Part shown: piece by piece, positions 42,727-52,042 of the stretch
How positions within the stretch are numbered: the stretch's first letter is position 1
Layout of the letters: each line of letters opens with the position of its first letter
Origin: Kingella_B sp963529665
GTDB lineage: Bacteria; Pseudomonadota; Gammaproteobacteria; Burkholderiales; Neisseriaceae
Length of the DNA: 64,000 nt
Direction of reading: 5' to 3'
NCBI GenBank assembly: GCA_963529665.1
Contig: CAUSAG010000001.1
Span: 62,001-126,000 of the forward strand
The notes under the pieces: model-generated
Databases searched by the model: none
What the model was told of the DNA's origin: nothing
Seen by the model: the letters and a program-made list of their open reading frames with translations, nothing else
Program-made: the position numbers and the translations under genes

Positions 42727-44592
42727 TCACTCTGCCCATTGGTTCTGCCGCAGTTTTTCATCGGCGGTTTGGATGCGCCATTGTTGGTATTGCGCGTCTT
42801 GCTGCCATTGCGGGCTGTTGTTGCCGTCCAGCGGTTTCAGGCTGCCTTCGGCGAGCTGGGCGATGCCGTTGCTGCTGAGAATGTAGGCATCGTCGCCGTG
42901 GTTGAGCATCAGCGGCAGTTCGCTGGCGGGTGCTTGGCGGCTGTTGGCGGCGAGACTGCGCCCGAAGGTGTACACGGGCTGTTGGATGCCGAGCCAGTCG
43001 GCAAGGGTGGGCAGGATGTCGTATTGGCTGGCGAGTTCGGGATGTTTTTCAGGCTGCCATTGCGGGTGGTACACAATCAGCGGGATGTGGTATTGCTCGC
43101 GCACGCTGTCGCTGCGCACGGGTTCGTTGCGGGTGTGGTCCGCCATGAAGATGTAGATGGTGTTGTTGTGCCACGGCTGCTGGGCGGCGTATTGCATAAA
43201 TTGGGCGACCGACCAGTCGCTGTATTGCAGGGTGTTGAGAAAGCCGTTTTCGCCTGTTTCGGCGTGGGGGCGGATGTCAAACTCTTTGCCTGTGCGGGCG
43301 TAGGGTTCGTGGGTGGTGCCGCTGAAAAAGAAGGCGAAAAAGGGTTCGGGCTTGCTGCTGATTTGTTTGCCAAAATACATCAGGCTGTCGTAGTCCCAGC
43401 CGAATGGTGGCGGGTCTTGCGGATATTGCCGAATAATCGGCACATCTTCTTTGCCGTAATATTCTTGAAAACCAATGGCTTGGGCAACGCCGTCTATATG
43501 AAACGAGCGGCGGTTGGACGTTTGCAGCATCAGCGTGCGGTAGCCTTGTTTTTGCACCAGCTCGGCGATGCGGCTCATGTTGTTCAATTCCAGCCCGAAG
43601 CCGATGGGCTGGCGGTTGGGCAGGGCGGGCACGGAAGTCAGGCTGGCTTGGATGCCGATGATGCTGCGCTGCCCTGCGGCGTAGAAGTTGGTCCATACTT
43701 GGCTTTTGGCGATCAGCGCGTCCATATAGGGCGTGGCGTGATAGTTGTTGCCCGCGAGCGCGTCTATGTATTTGTAGCTCCAACTTTCCAGCAGGATGAT
43801 GACCACGTTTTTGCGGCTGGGCGGATTGCTGGTTTGATAACGGAAGGGATGGGGATGAGCGGCGGCGATGCGCTGGGCGGTGGCGTCGTCCAGATAGCGC
43901 AACGGCGCGGCGGCGCGGCGGTCATTGAGCGCTTGCAGGGTAACGAGCGAGCCGTTGAGCGTGAGATTGGCTTGGCTTTGCCCGTTGCCGTTGAAGGCAT
44001 CAATATTGCCCAGCGGCTTGCCCGTGAGCACCATGCCGCGCGCAAGAAACACATAGCCCAGCAGCAGCGCAAGGTTTTGCGGAATTTGGCTTTTCAGGCT
44101 GCCTGAAAGCGGCGCGCGGGCGATGCGTATCACGCTGCGCTGCCACACCAAAGCGAGCGCGGCAAAGGTGGCGAGCGCGGCGAGCGTGTAGCCAAGGCGC
44201 GAACCCAAGGCGATGCCAACGATGCTGCCGATGTCGCCGCCGATGTTGAGCAAATCGCTGCCGATATGGCGGCTCACTTCGCCGAAATACGCCAAATCGG
44301 CAATGCCCAGCCCCAACAACACAACCAGCAGAGCAAACGCCAGCCATGCCGTTGCCACGCGGGCGCGGCGTATCGGCAGCAGCCACAGCAGCAAACACGG
44401 CGCAAGCGCTATGACGATAAGTTTGAGATCAAAGCGTGCGCCTATGAGCAAGGCGGCGGGCAGTTGGGTGTCGGCAAAATAGTGCGGATAGGCGGCGCGC
44501 AGGGCGATGCGCAGGGCGGCAAAGACGAGCGCGGCAAGGGTGAGCACGAGGATGGGGAGTTGCCAGATGGGGCGGGAGGTTTGGGAAGGCAT
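42727..44592 (-). CDS. LTA synthase-family sulfatase, second member
   Basis: The 621-aa protein has five or so N-terminal membrane helices (for example ILVLTLAALVFAALRIALRA and ALLLGYVFLARGMVL) and a periplasmic sulfatase domain from about residue 250. The metal site is in KNVVIILLESWSYKY. The nucleophile position is GQRSIIGIQASL, a Ser instead of the Thr seen in the paralog at 1-1352. FMADHTRNEP carries the metal-binding Asp-His. Likely envelope phospho-transferase; substrate unknown. Three DUS are in frame. Confidence 0.88.
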   Translation of the reverse strand: MPSQTSRPIWQLPILVLTLAALVFAALRIALRAAYPHYFADTQLPAALLIGARFDLKLIVIALAPCLLLWLLPIRRARVATAWLAFALLVVLLGLGIADLAYFGEVSRHIGSDLLNIGGDIGSIVGIALGSRLGYTLAALATFAALALVWQRSVIRIARAPLSGSLKSQIPQNLALLLGYVFLARGMVLTGKPLGNIDAFNGNGQSQANLTLNGSLVTLQALNDRRAAAPLRYLDDATAQRIAAAHPHPFRYQTSNPPSRKNVVIILLESWSYKYIDALAGNNYHATPYMDALIAKSQVWTNFYAAGQRSIIGIQASLTSVPALPNRQPIGFGLELNNMSRIAELVQKQGYRTLMLQTSNRRSFHIDGVAQAIGFQEYYGKEDVPIIRQYPQDPPPFGWDYDSLMYFGKQISSKPEPFFAFFFSGTTHEPYARTGKEFDIRPHAETGENGFLNTLQYSDWSVAQFMQYAAQQPWHNNTIYIFMADHTRNEPVRSDSVREQYHIPLIVYHPQWQPEKHPELASQYDILPTLADWLGIQQPVYTFGRSLAANSRQAPASELPLMLNHGDDAYILSSNGIAQLAEGSLKPLDGNNSPQWQQDAQYQQWRIQTADEKLRQNQWAE

Positions 44593-45186
44593 GGTGTGAG
44601 CGTTTTTGGTGATGGGAAATGGGGGTGGGTTTGGCTTTCAGGCTGCCTTTGGCAGGATAATTTTAGCTTCGTTGGAACTTTCGGCTTTCAGGCTGCCTGA
44701 TTGTTGCTGTTAAGGCAGCCTGAAAGTTTGCCTCGTGTTGTTCGTTTTCTGACTGCCTGATTGTTACTACTTGAATGCTGCCGTTGGGCAGCCTGAAAAC
44801 CTTATGCGCTGCGGTGGCAAGCTGTTGTCGTTTTATGATTTGGCGGGCGTGTGCCAACTTTAATGTTAATAGGTTTGCGCCCGTGCCAAACTGCGTTTCA
44901 GGCTGCCTTTGGGATGCGCGATGCGGGCAAGGGTGGCAATGCTGGGGCTGCATGGCGTGGGTGTGGCGGCAAGACGCCACGAAATGGCAGAAACAATAGC
45001 AAGCGCTGGGGCTTGGCGGAATATTGGTTTACTGGCAAACCTGTTTTCAGGCTGCGTTATGGCTTGGCATTATGCTTGGGCAGCCTGAAAACCGCTGGCT
45101 TCGTTTCAACAAAATGAAAACAAGTGAAACGCCTTGCAGCTAAGCCAAATCGCGCCGCACCACCCCGTTTTCAGGCTGCCTGTATC
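44593..45186. repeat. Repeat-rich region between the sulfatase and ylqF genes
   Basis: About eight DUS or near-DUS, several as opposed pairs, and one copy of the GTGGCGGCAAGACGCCAC hairpin (44963-44980). Remains of coding frames are only repeat-derived. GTGAAAC-type repeat pieces lie near 45104-45130. Confidence 0.6.
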
Positions 45187-46146
45187 TTATGAATCTGGCT
45201 CGTTGCGCGGCTCGTGCCCTTTGCGTTCGTTGCGCTCGGCTTTGCGTGCTTCGCGTTCGGCTTTGCGCTCGGCTTCTTTTTTGCGCGCGGCTTTGAGCCA
45301 TGTTTCCCATTGGTTGGGGGTTTCTAGCGTGATGCGCCCGATTTTGCCTTCGCGAAAATCGGTTAGGATAAGCTCGGCGGCTTTTTGGTAGTTGATGCGG
45401 TTGCCGCTTAATACTGCGCCGCGTTTTTGCGCGATCCATTCTAGCCATTGGGTGTCTTGCCAATGGCTACTGGGGTCTTTATCTGCGGCGTATCGCGCTT
45501 GCAGCAGGGCAAGGTAGTGGCGGCGCAAATAATCCAGCAGTTCCAGCGCGACTTCTTCTTCGTCTAGCGCGTTGCGCCCGATGGCACCGCTGGCAGCAAG
45601 GTTGTAGCCCGATTCTTCTACGATGATTTTGGGCCAGAGCATGCCTGGGGTGTCGTAAAGCCAGAAATCGTCGGCAAGGAATAGGCGTTGTTCGGCTTTG
45701 GTGATGCCCGGTTCGTTGCCGGTTTTGGCGGATTTTTTGCCTATCATGCCGTTAATCAGCGTGGATTTGCCAACATTTGGGATGCCGCAAATCAGCACGC
45801 GCAGGGGTTTGTCTATGCCTTTGCGGTTGGGCATTAGGCTGCGGCAGGCGGCGGTGATTTTGGGGGCGGCGGCTTTTTCGGAGCTGTCTAACGCGATGGC
45901 TTGGGTTTGCTCTTGCGCGGTAAAGTAATCCAGCCAGATGGCGGTGCGCTCGGGGTCGGCAAAGTCTTGTTTGTTGAGGATTTTGAGCTTGGGCTTGCCT
46001 TTGGCTAATTGGGCGAGCAGGGGGTTTTCGCTGGATGCGGGCAGACGTGCGTCAAGCATTTCTATCACCATATCTACGCTTTTAAGGCGCTCGGCGATGG
46101 CTTTTTTTGCTTTGTTCATGTGTCCGGGGAACCATTGGATTGCCAT
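45187..46146 (-). CDS. ylqF: Ribosome biogenesis GTPase YlqF (RbgA)
   Basis: This circularly permuted GTPase matures the 50S subunit. The 319-aa protein starts MAIQWFPGHMNKAKK, then NKQD (G4), and after it the P-loop CGIPNVGKSTLIN (G1) and DTPGMLWP (G3). The order G4-G1-G3 marks the permuted family. The C-terminal tail from about residue 285 is highly charged (ARKKEAERKAEREARK), longer than usual and possibly an rRNA contact. Confidence 0.93.
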   Translation of the reverse strand: MAIQWFPGHMNKAKKAIAERLKSVDMVIEMLDARLPASSENPLLAQLAKGKPKLKILNKQDFADPERTAIWLDYFTAQEQTQAIALDSSEKAAAPKITAACRSLMPNRKGIDKPLRVLICGIPNVGKSTLINGMIGKKSAKTGNEPGITKAEQRLFLADDFWLYDTPGMLWPKIIVEESGYNLAASGAIGRNALDEEEVALELLDYLRRHYLALLQARYAADKDPSSHWQDTQWLEWIAQKRGAVLSGNRINYQKAAELILTDFREGKIGRITLETPNQWETWLKAARKKEAERKAEREARKAERNERKGHEPRNEPDS

Positions 46147-46305
46147 GTGGGTGCTTTCGTGTTGGGGGTTATGGGTTGGGATGGGCAGCCTGAAATGGGG
46201 GCGGCGATGGTTTATCGTTTCATCGCAGATTGGTAAACGGGTTTTCAGGCTGCCTTTGTTGTTCTTGTAAACAAGATAAGGCAGCCTGAAATGGCGCGGA
46301 TTATA

Positions 46306-47310
46306 TCATTTAACGTGTTCCCACCAGTCGTCTGTTGGTGTGTCAAGCGTGAACACTTGCCCGAGCGTTGGCGTGAGCGTGGCGATGTTTTGCGCGCGAA
46401 TCAGCGGAATGCTGCGGCGCACGGATTCGCTCCACGGGTGCATGGCGAGGCTAAACATCCCCCAGTGTATCGGCATAAAGCGTTGGGCGCGCAGGTCGGC
46501 GGCAGCTTGGGCGGTTTCTTCGGGGTGCATGTGGTTGTCGCGCCAGTTTTCGTTGTATTGCCCGTTTTCAATTAGGGCGAGATCTATTTTGGGGAAGCGT
46601 TGGTGGATTTGTTGGTAGTGTTTGCCGTAACTGCTGTCGCCTGAAAAATAGATGGTGTGTTGCGGGGTTTGGATGATGTAGCCTGCCCATAGGGTTTTGT
46701 TGAAATCGCGCCAGCCGCGGCTGCTGTTGTGCCGCGCGGGGACGGCGTGGATTTTCAGGCTGCCGCTGGCACTGTGTTGCCACCAATCTAGCTCTGTGAT
46801 GCGCTGGGCAGCAATCCCCCATTTTTGCAGCAGCGTGCCAAGGTTGAGCGGCACGATAAATTGGGCTTGGCTGTGGATGTGGTGTTGCACGGTGAGCTTG
46901 TCTAGGTGGTCGTAGTGGTTGTGGCTGTATAGGATGTAGTCTATCGGCGGTAGCTCGCTTAGGCTGGCGGGCGGGGCTTGATAGCGGCGGCAGATAAAGG
47001 GCAGCGGCGAGGCTTGGCGGCTGAACACGGGGTCTAGCAGCAGGGTTTTGCCTGCGATGCGAATCAGCAAGGTGCTGTGCCCAAACCAAACGAGACGGGG
47101 TTGGTCGTCTTGCAAAAAGGTTGCCCAATCGGGGCTTTGGCTGGGCAGCGGCGCGGACGGTGCGTATTTTTTGGCATCCAGCGTCATGGCTTTGAGCCAG
47201 CGCAGCACGGTTTTGGCGCCGCCTTGCACAGGCTGTTGCGCGGGGGTTACGAAAAATTGTTGGTTGATGGGGTTGTAGTGGTCGCTGGCAGGGTGGATGG
47301 GGTAGCGCAT
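46306..47310 (-). CDS. MBL-fold metallo-hydrolase
   Basis: The 334-aa protein (start MRYPIHPASDHYN) has the metallo-beta-lactamase core: WFGHSTLLIRIAGKTLLLDPVFS, the HNHYDHLD metal motif, and FSGDSSYGKHY with the later HWGMFSLAMHPW. It resembles NAPE-PLD- and UlaG-like hydrolases in layout, so a lipid or lactone substrate is possible. No clear Shine-Dalgarno is seen. Two DUS are in frame. Confidence 0.85.
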   Translation of the reverse strand: MRYPIHPASDHYNPINQQFFVTPAQQPVQGGAKTVLRWLKAMTLDAKKYAPSAPLPSQSPDWATFLQDDQPRLVWFGHSTLLIRIAGKTLLLDPVFSRQASPLPFICRRYQAPPASLSELPPIDYILYSHNHYDHLDKLTVQHHIHSQAQFIVPLNLGTLLQKWGIAAQRITELDWWQHSASGSLKIHAVPARHNSSRGWRDFNKTLWAGYIIQTPQHTIYFSGDSSYGKHYQQIHQRFPKIDLALIENGQYNENWRDNHMHPEETAQAAADLRAQRFMPIHWGMFSLAMHPWSESVRRSIPLIRAQNIATLTPTLGQVFTLDTPTDDWWEHVK

Positions 47311-47493
47311 AATGAATGGGAGTAACAAAGGGATGATGGGAGTTGGGCAGCCTGAAAATGGGTTTTCGCGGCTTTCAGGCTGCCTTGATTGCGTGGGCTA
47401 TTGTTTGAAGGCAACGCGTAAACAAATCATGTAAACGGGTAAACAAAAGCAACAATCGTGCAAAGGCAGCCTGAAAGCCGCGAAAACCCATTT

Positions 47494-47979
47494 TCAGGCT
47501 GCCTTGGCGTCGGCTAATAATTGGATGGCGCAGGCAACGGCTTGCTCGGTATAGCTTTCAATCATGGGCACGATGGAGCGGCGCGGTCCGCCAAAATTGA
47601 GCGCGCGGATGCTATGCTGGCGCACGAAATGGGCGATGTTTTGCCCTGCAACGGCAGCGGGCACGGTTTGCGCGTCAATCAACAAAAAGGGTTTATGTTG
47701 CTCCAAGCAGGTTTTGAGCGTGAGCGCGGTGCCGCTGCTGAGCTGGATTTGGCTGTGGTAGATGATGATGGTGGCATCGCTGTCTATCACATTTTGGCGC
47801 GTGCGCTTGCGATAGCCCGCGCCAAGCAGCGGGGTAACGGGATAATGCGGCGCGATGATGCCGTCTTCTGCGCGGCGGTCTGCGGGACACCAGCCGCCGC
47901 AAGGGGTTTGGCTGGCGAGCGCAGCATTGAGCGCACCGCGATCCACGCCTGTTTGCCCTCCTGAGATGATTTTGAGCAT
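47494..47979 (-). CDS. YpsA-related SLOG-family protein (putative molybdenum carrier)
   Basis: The 161-aa protein begins MLKIISGGQTGVDRGALNAA, the signature of the family often annotated as molybdenum carrier. It also has GGWCPADRRAEDGI, NVIDSDATIIIYH and a C-terminal GGPRRSIVP. The SLOG fold binds nucleotide-derived ligands; its molybdenum link is not shown here. The start has GGACAG upstream. Confidence 0.87.
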   Translation of the reverse strand: MLKIISGGQTGVDRGALNAALASQTPCGGWCPADRRAEDGIIAPHYPVTPLLGAGYRKRTRQNVIDSDATIIIYHSQIQLSSGTALTLKTCLEQHKPFLLIDAQTVPAAVAGQNIAHFVRQHSIRALNFGGPRRSIVPMIESYTEQAVACAIQLLADAKAA

Positions 47980-48061
47980 AACTGTCCTATTCTGGAATGA
48001 TGTGGGCAGCCTGAAAACAGGTTGGCACGCTTTCAGGCTGCCTGATAATGGCTAAACACGT

Positions 48062-48067
48062 TATAAT
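48062..48067 (+). promoter_or_regulatory. Probable -10 box of small Cys-rich protein gene
   Basis: TATAAT lies about 40 bp before the ATG at 48108, just after a DUS pair that may insulate the promoter. No -35 box is convincing. Confidence 0.45.
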
Positions 48068-48107
48068 CCGCCGCTTGATTAACCCCCCCCGCTTTAAAGG
48101 AAAAACC

Positions 48108-48245
48108 ATGAGCGAAAACAAAATTAAAGTAAACGATGTAAACGAACAAAAAAACGAGCAAGCCGAAGTGGAATTGCCCGTTTTGAATAACGAGAAAAAA
48201 GAGGAACACGGCGAAAGCGGTTGCTGCGGCGTTTGCGGCGGCTAA
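48108..48245 (+). CDS. Tiny acidic protein with C-terminal CCGVCGG
   Basis: The 45-aa product starts at the ATG at 48108 after AAAGGAAAAACC, a good Shine-Dalgarno. It is acidic and hydrophilic (NDVNEQKNEQAEVELPVLN) and ends SGCCGVCGG. The three Cys could bind metal, or be a modification site, as in small precursor peptides; no modifying enzyme is adjacent. I do not recognise the family. It has its own promoter-like box and a terminator-like DUS pair (48246-48332). Confidence 0.65.
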   Translation: MSENKIKVNDVNEQKNEQAEVELPVLNNEKKEEHGESGCCGVCGG

Positions 48246-48332
48246 GGCAGCCTGAAAACTGAGTTACGCATTATTCTGCCACGCGGGCAACATTGCCCCG
48301 TGGCTGTTTTATTTTCAGGCAGCCTGAAAGCG

Positions 48333-48926
48333 CTATGCGGTGAGCGTGCCTTTGGTGGAGGGCATTTTGCCTGCCATGCGCTCGTCGTATTCCACCGCCA
48401 TGCGCAGGGCGCGTCCGAAGGCTTTGAACACGGTTTCGGCTTGGTGGTGGGCGTTTTTGCCGCGCAGGTTGTCAATATGCAGCGTGATCATGGCGTGGTT
48501 TACCAGCCCATGGAAAAATTCGCTAAACAAATCCACATCAAACCTACCGATGGTGGCGCGGGTGAAGTCAATGTGGTATTCCAGCCCCGCGCGCCCCGAC
48601 AAATCCAGCACCACGCGGCTTAATGCTTCATCCAGCGGCACATAGCTATGCCCATAGCGGCGGATGCCGATTTTGTCGCCCAGCGCGGCTTTGAGCGCCT
48701 GCCCCAGCGTGATGCCGATGTCTTCCACGCTGTGGTGGTCGTCGATATGCAAATCGCCGTGGCACACGATGTCTAGGTCTATTAAGCCGTGGCGGGCGAT
48801 TTGGTCTAGCATGTGTTCCAAAAAGGGGATGCCTGTGTCAAAGCGGGCTTTGCCTGTGCCGTCTAGGTTGAGCGATACGGTGATTTGGGTTTCGCTGGTG
48901 TTGCGGGTGATGGTGGCGGTTCGCAT
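48333..48926 (-). CDS. hisB: Imidazoleglycerol-phosphate dehydratase
   Basis: HisB converts imidazoleglycerol phosphate to imidazoleacetol phosphate in histidine synthesis. The start at 48926 is chosen because it gives the usual 197-aa monofunctional length and MRTATITRNTSETQI. Metal-binding HHSVEDIGI, EHMLDQIARHG and the second FFHGLVNHAM / NAHHQAETVFKAFGRAL motifs are all present. hisC lies 640 bp upstream on the same strand with a membrane protein gene between. Confidence 0.96.
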   Translation of the reverse strand: MRTATITRNTSETQITVSLNLDGTGKARFDTGIPFLEHMLDQIARHGLIDLDIVCHGDLHIDDHHSVEDIGITLGQALKAALGDKIGIRRYGHSYVPLDEALSRVVLDLSGRAGLEYHIDFTRATIGRFDVDLFSEFFHGLVNHAMITLHIDNLRGKNAHHQAETVFKAFGRALRMAVEYDERMAGKMPSTKGTLTA

Positions 48927-49011
48927 GGTGGGTCTTTTTGGAGTTTGGGTTGGAATGGGGTATTTGGATAGGCAGCCTGAAATGGCTTTTGATGCGTTTT
49001 CAGGCTGCTTT

Positions 49012-49494
49012 TTACGAATGGGTTTTATGTTTACGCTTATGCGGAGACAAAGCGCAATACGCGGCAAGGCAGCGGAATACGATAGCAGCCATATAGGTAA
49101 CAATGATTTTCTGCTCTCTAATAAAATCAAGCAGCGTGGCGTTTAGCTGATAACGTTCTGTTAAGCCCAGCAAAATGCTCAGGAGCAATAAATACAAAGC
49201 AAAAGCAAACAGCCAATAACGCGCTTTAACGCGATGGAAAATGGTTTCATACAGCCGTTGCGCGTGCTGGATTTGCATGGCGGTGTAGCCTTGTCGTTGC
49301 AGTTGCCAGCGCGGTAATCGGTTGCGCCAATAAATCGCTGTGCCGAAACAAAAAATCAATCCCACCCATTGCGCGGCATCGTTGTCTTTGCTGGGCGTGT
49401 AAACGCCTAATTCCGCTGCCAACAGCATCAGCAATAGGCAGCCTGAAAGCAGCGTGGGGAAGGCAAGGGCGTAAAATTGTGCGGCTGAGCGCAT
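49012..49494 (-). CDS. Hypothetical membrane protein between hisC and hisB
   Basis: The 160-aa product has four hydrophobic stretches (LAFPTLLSGCLLLMLLAAELG, WVGLIFCFGTAIYW, WLFAFALYLLLLSILLGL, VTYMAAIVFRCLAAYCAL) and a basic C-terminus. AAGGAAAACCC precedes the ATG. It is not a known histidine gene and no family is recognised. Confidence 0.65.
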   Translation of the reverse strand: MRSAAQFYALAFPTLLSGCLLLMLLAAELGVYTPSKDNDAAQWVGLIFCFGTAIYWRNRLPRWQLQRQGYTAMQIQHAQRLYETIFHRVKARYWLFAFALYLLLLSILLGLTERYQLNATLLDFIREQKIIVTYMAAIVFRCLAAYCALSPHKRKHKTHS

Positions 49495-49567
49495 GGGTTT
49501 TCCTTGTTACTTCGCTGGATTGTGTTTTAGGCTCCGCTGAAACTCGCTTCGCTCGTTTTCAGGCTGC

Positions 49568-50794
49568 CTAAACAGCAACAACCAAATCGCTAAAATAATG
49601 CACGCAAAGATAAATGCTCATCAGCGAAAACAGCGCTACCGCCAGCAACACGCCTTTAATCATGCCTGCATTGAGCCGCGCGATGGCATCGGCGTTGGCA
49701 TAAAAGCCGCTTTGCTTGGCGCGAACGTGCTCGGCAATCACGCTTTCCAACACACGCAACACTTGGTCGTTTTCTTCGGGCGTGCCGATGGTCAGGCGCA
49801 GGCAGTTTTGCAGCAAGGGATGCGTGCCGTGCAGGTTTTTCACCAAAATTTTGTTGTCTTTGAGCGCGTTAAACGCCAGCGGTGCATCGGGCAGGCGCGT
49901 GGTTACAAAATTGGCTTCGCTGGGGAACACGGTTACATCTTCCAACTCCGCCAGCGCGTTGGCAACGCGGGCGCGTTCGTTTTTCAGCGTTTCTATGTTT
50001 TGAGCGAACACGTCGGCATGGCGCAAGGCAAAAGCGGCAGCGGCAAGGCTAAGCTGGTTCATGTTGTAGGGTGGCATGATTTTTGCCAACTCGTTCATCA
50101 CAACGGGGCTGCCCGCGGCATAGCCCACGCGCAAGCCTGCGAAGCCGATTTTGCTTAATGTGCGCATCACCACCAGATTTTCAGGCTGCCCTGCTTGGGC
50201 GATAAAGCTGTCGTTGCTAAACGCGCCGTAGGCTTCGTCGATCACCACCAGCCCTATGGCAGCCTGAATAATCGCTTCCACCGCTTCGCGGCTAAATGGC
50301 ACGCCTGTGGGGTTGTTGGGATAGGATAGGAAAATCAGCGCGGGTTTGTGTTGCTCAATGGCTTTGAGCGTGGCTTCTAGGTTGAGCGTGAAATCGGGGT
50401 TGAGCGGCACGCCAATATAGTTCACGCCAAACAATTCGGCATTGCGCCGATACATGACAAAGCTGGGTTCCAGCGCCAACACACTGGCGTTGGCTTGGAC
50501 AACCAGCAGCGTGATGAATTGGATGATTTCGTCCGAACCATTGCCCAGCACGATTTGCGCGTTTTCGGGGATGGCAAAGGTGTCGCGCAGCAGCGCGGGT
50601 AAGGGGCTGGCGGCAACGTTGGGATAGCGGTTAATCGGCGCGGCAGCCAGCTCGGCGGCTAATTCGGCGCGCAAGTTTTCGGGCAAGGGATACGGCACTT
50701 CCATCGCATCCAGCTTGATGAAATCAGCGGGAACATCGGCAACGGCATAAGCGGTTTGGGCGAGAATATCGGGACGGATAACAGATGTGGGCAT
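49568..50794 (-). CDS. hisC: Histidinol-phosphate aminotransferase with C-terminal membrane extension
   Basis: HisC is a PLP aminotransferase of histidine synthesis. The 408-aa protein shows LGNGSDEIIQF, YPNNPTGVPFSREAVEAI, VVIDEAYGAFS and the PLP-lysine region RTLSKIGFAGLRVGYA. The usual HisC ends near residue 360. Here about 45 more residues follow, including a strongly hydrophobic segment (IKGVLLAVALFSLMSIYLCV). The stop lies against a DUS. This may be a real tail anchor, or the remains of a fused second gene. The core call is sure, the tail is not. Confidence 0.92.
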   Translation of the reverse strand: MPTSVIRPDILAQTAYAVADVPADFIKLDAMEVPYPLPENLRAELAAELAAAPINRYPNVAASPLPALLRDTFAIPENAQIVLGNGSDEIIQFITLLVVQANASVLALEPSFVMYRRNAELFGVNYIGVPLNPDFTLNLEATLKAIEQHKPALIFLSYPNNPTGVPFSREAVEAIIQAAIGLVVIDEAYGAFSNDSFIAQAGQPENLVVMRTLSKIGFAGLRVGYAAGSPVVMNELAKIMPPYNMNQLSLAAAAFALRHADVFAQNIETLKNERARVANALAELEDVTVFPSEANFVTTRLPDAPLAFNALKDNKILVKNLHGTHPLLQNCLRLTIGTPEENDQVLRVLESVIAEHVRAKQSGFYANADAIARLNAGMIKGVLLAVALFSLMSIYLCVHYFSDLVVAV

Positions 50795-51040
50795 GGTTTG
50801 CGCTCTCGTGAAAAGTTTGAATTAAATATTTGAATTGTTTGGCTGAAACAGGGCTAAATGTATCACAAAATGGGAAACGACCCCAAGCGAAGTTTCCCAT
50901 TTTCAGGCTGCATGAGCGCGATTTAAGGCAGCCTAAAAACGCTTTTATGCAACGCAGCGTACCGCCTTTTCGGGCTGCCGAATAAGCCCAAATTTGCTAT
51001 CATAGCGCCCTTTCAACCCTATTCATTTTCAGGCTGCCTT

Positions 51041-51964
51041 ATGTCCGTTTACACCAGCGTATCCAACGACGAAATGCGCCAACTGCTCACCCAATACCAT
51101 CTCGGCGAATTTCAATCCCTGCAAGGCATCGCCCAAGGCGTAACCAACAGCAATTATTTTCTGCATACCACGAGCGGCAGCTATGTGCTCACCGTGTTTG
51201 AAACCCTAAAAGCGCACGAAGTGCCCTTTTTTATGGCGCTCACGCAACACCTGAGCGCCAACGGCGTTGCCTGCCCCGCCCCCATCGCCCAGCGCAACGG
51301 CGCACTCACCGCCACCCTTGCCAACAAACCCGCCTGCATCGTAGAAAAACTCAACGGCAGCGACGTTGCCTATCCCACCGCCGCCCAATGCCACAACACA
51401 GGCATCATGCTCGCCAAAATGCACCAAGCAGGCGCAACCTTCCCGCAAACCATGCCCAACCCGCGCCACGCAAAATGGTGGAAAGACAGCGCCGCGCAGC
51501 TTATCCCCCACCTAGAACCCCAAGACGCGCAACTGCTGCAAGACGAAATCGCCCACCTAGCCCAACACCCCGATACCAATTTGCCCAGCGGCATCATCCA
51601 CGCCGATTTATTCAAAGACAACGTATTGCTCAACGGCGACCAAGTCGCAGGCTTTATAGATTTTTACTACGCCTGCAACGGCAGCTTTGTTTACGACATC
51701 GCCATCGCCATCAACGACTGGGCGCGCACCGCCGACAACCACATAGACCCTACCCTGCAACAAGCATTCCTAAACGGCTACCAAAGCATCCGCCGCCTAA
51801 CCCCCGCCGAACAAGACTACCTGCCCACCGCCTACCGCGCAGGCTGCATCCGCTTCTGGGTATCGCGCCTGTTGGATTACCACTTCCCCGCCGAGGGCGA
51901 AATGACCTTTATCAAAGACCCCAACGTGTTCCGCAACCTATTGCTTGCCTACCGCAACACATAA
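51041..51964 (+). CDS. thrB: Homoserine kinase (ThrB, APH-fold type)
   Basis: ThrB phosphorylates homoserine for threonine synthesis. The 307-aa protein belongs to the aminoglycoside-phosphotransferase fold: QGIAQGVTNSNYFLHT (ATP loop), catalytic GIIHADLFKDNVLL (HxDxxxxN), and metal-binding FIDFYYACNG (D). A DUS pair separates it from lldD. Confidence 0.95.
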   Translation: MSVYTSVSNDEMRQLLTQYHLGEFQSLQGIAQGVTNSNYFLHTTSGSYVLTVFETLKAHEVPFFMALTQHLSANGVACPAPIAQRNGALTATLANKPACIVEKLNGSDVAYPTAAQCHNTGIMLAKMHQAGATFPQTMPNPRHAKWWKDSAAQLIPHLEPQDAQLLQDEIAHLAQHPDTNLPSGIIHADLFKDNVLLNGDQVAGFIDFYYACNGSFVYDIAIAINDWARTADNHIDPTLQQAFLNGYQSIRRLTPAEQDYLPTAYRAGCIRFWVSRLLDYHFPAEGEMTFIKDPNVFRNLLLAYRNT

Positions 51965-51969
51965 ATCGC

Positions 51970-52014
51970 AAAGGCAGCCTGAAAACGCATCCCCAAGCGT
52001 TTCAGGCTGCCTTT
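51970..52014 (+). terminator. DUS inverted pair between thrB and lldD
   Basis: AAAGGCAGCCTGAAAACG is mirrored by CGTTTCAGGCTGCCTTTA. Confidence 0.6.
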
Positions 52015-52042
52015 AATGTTTACTGCTCCACAAGGACACCCC

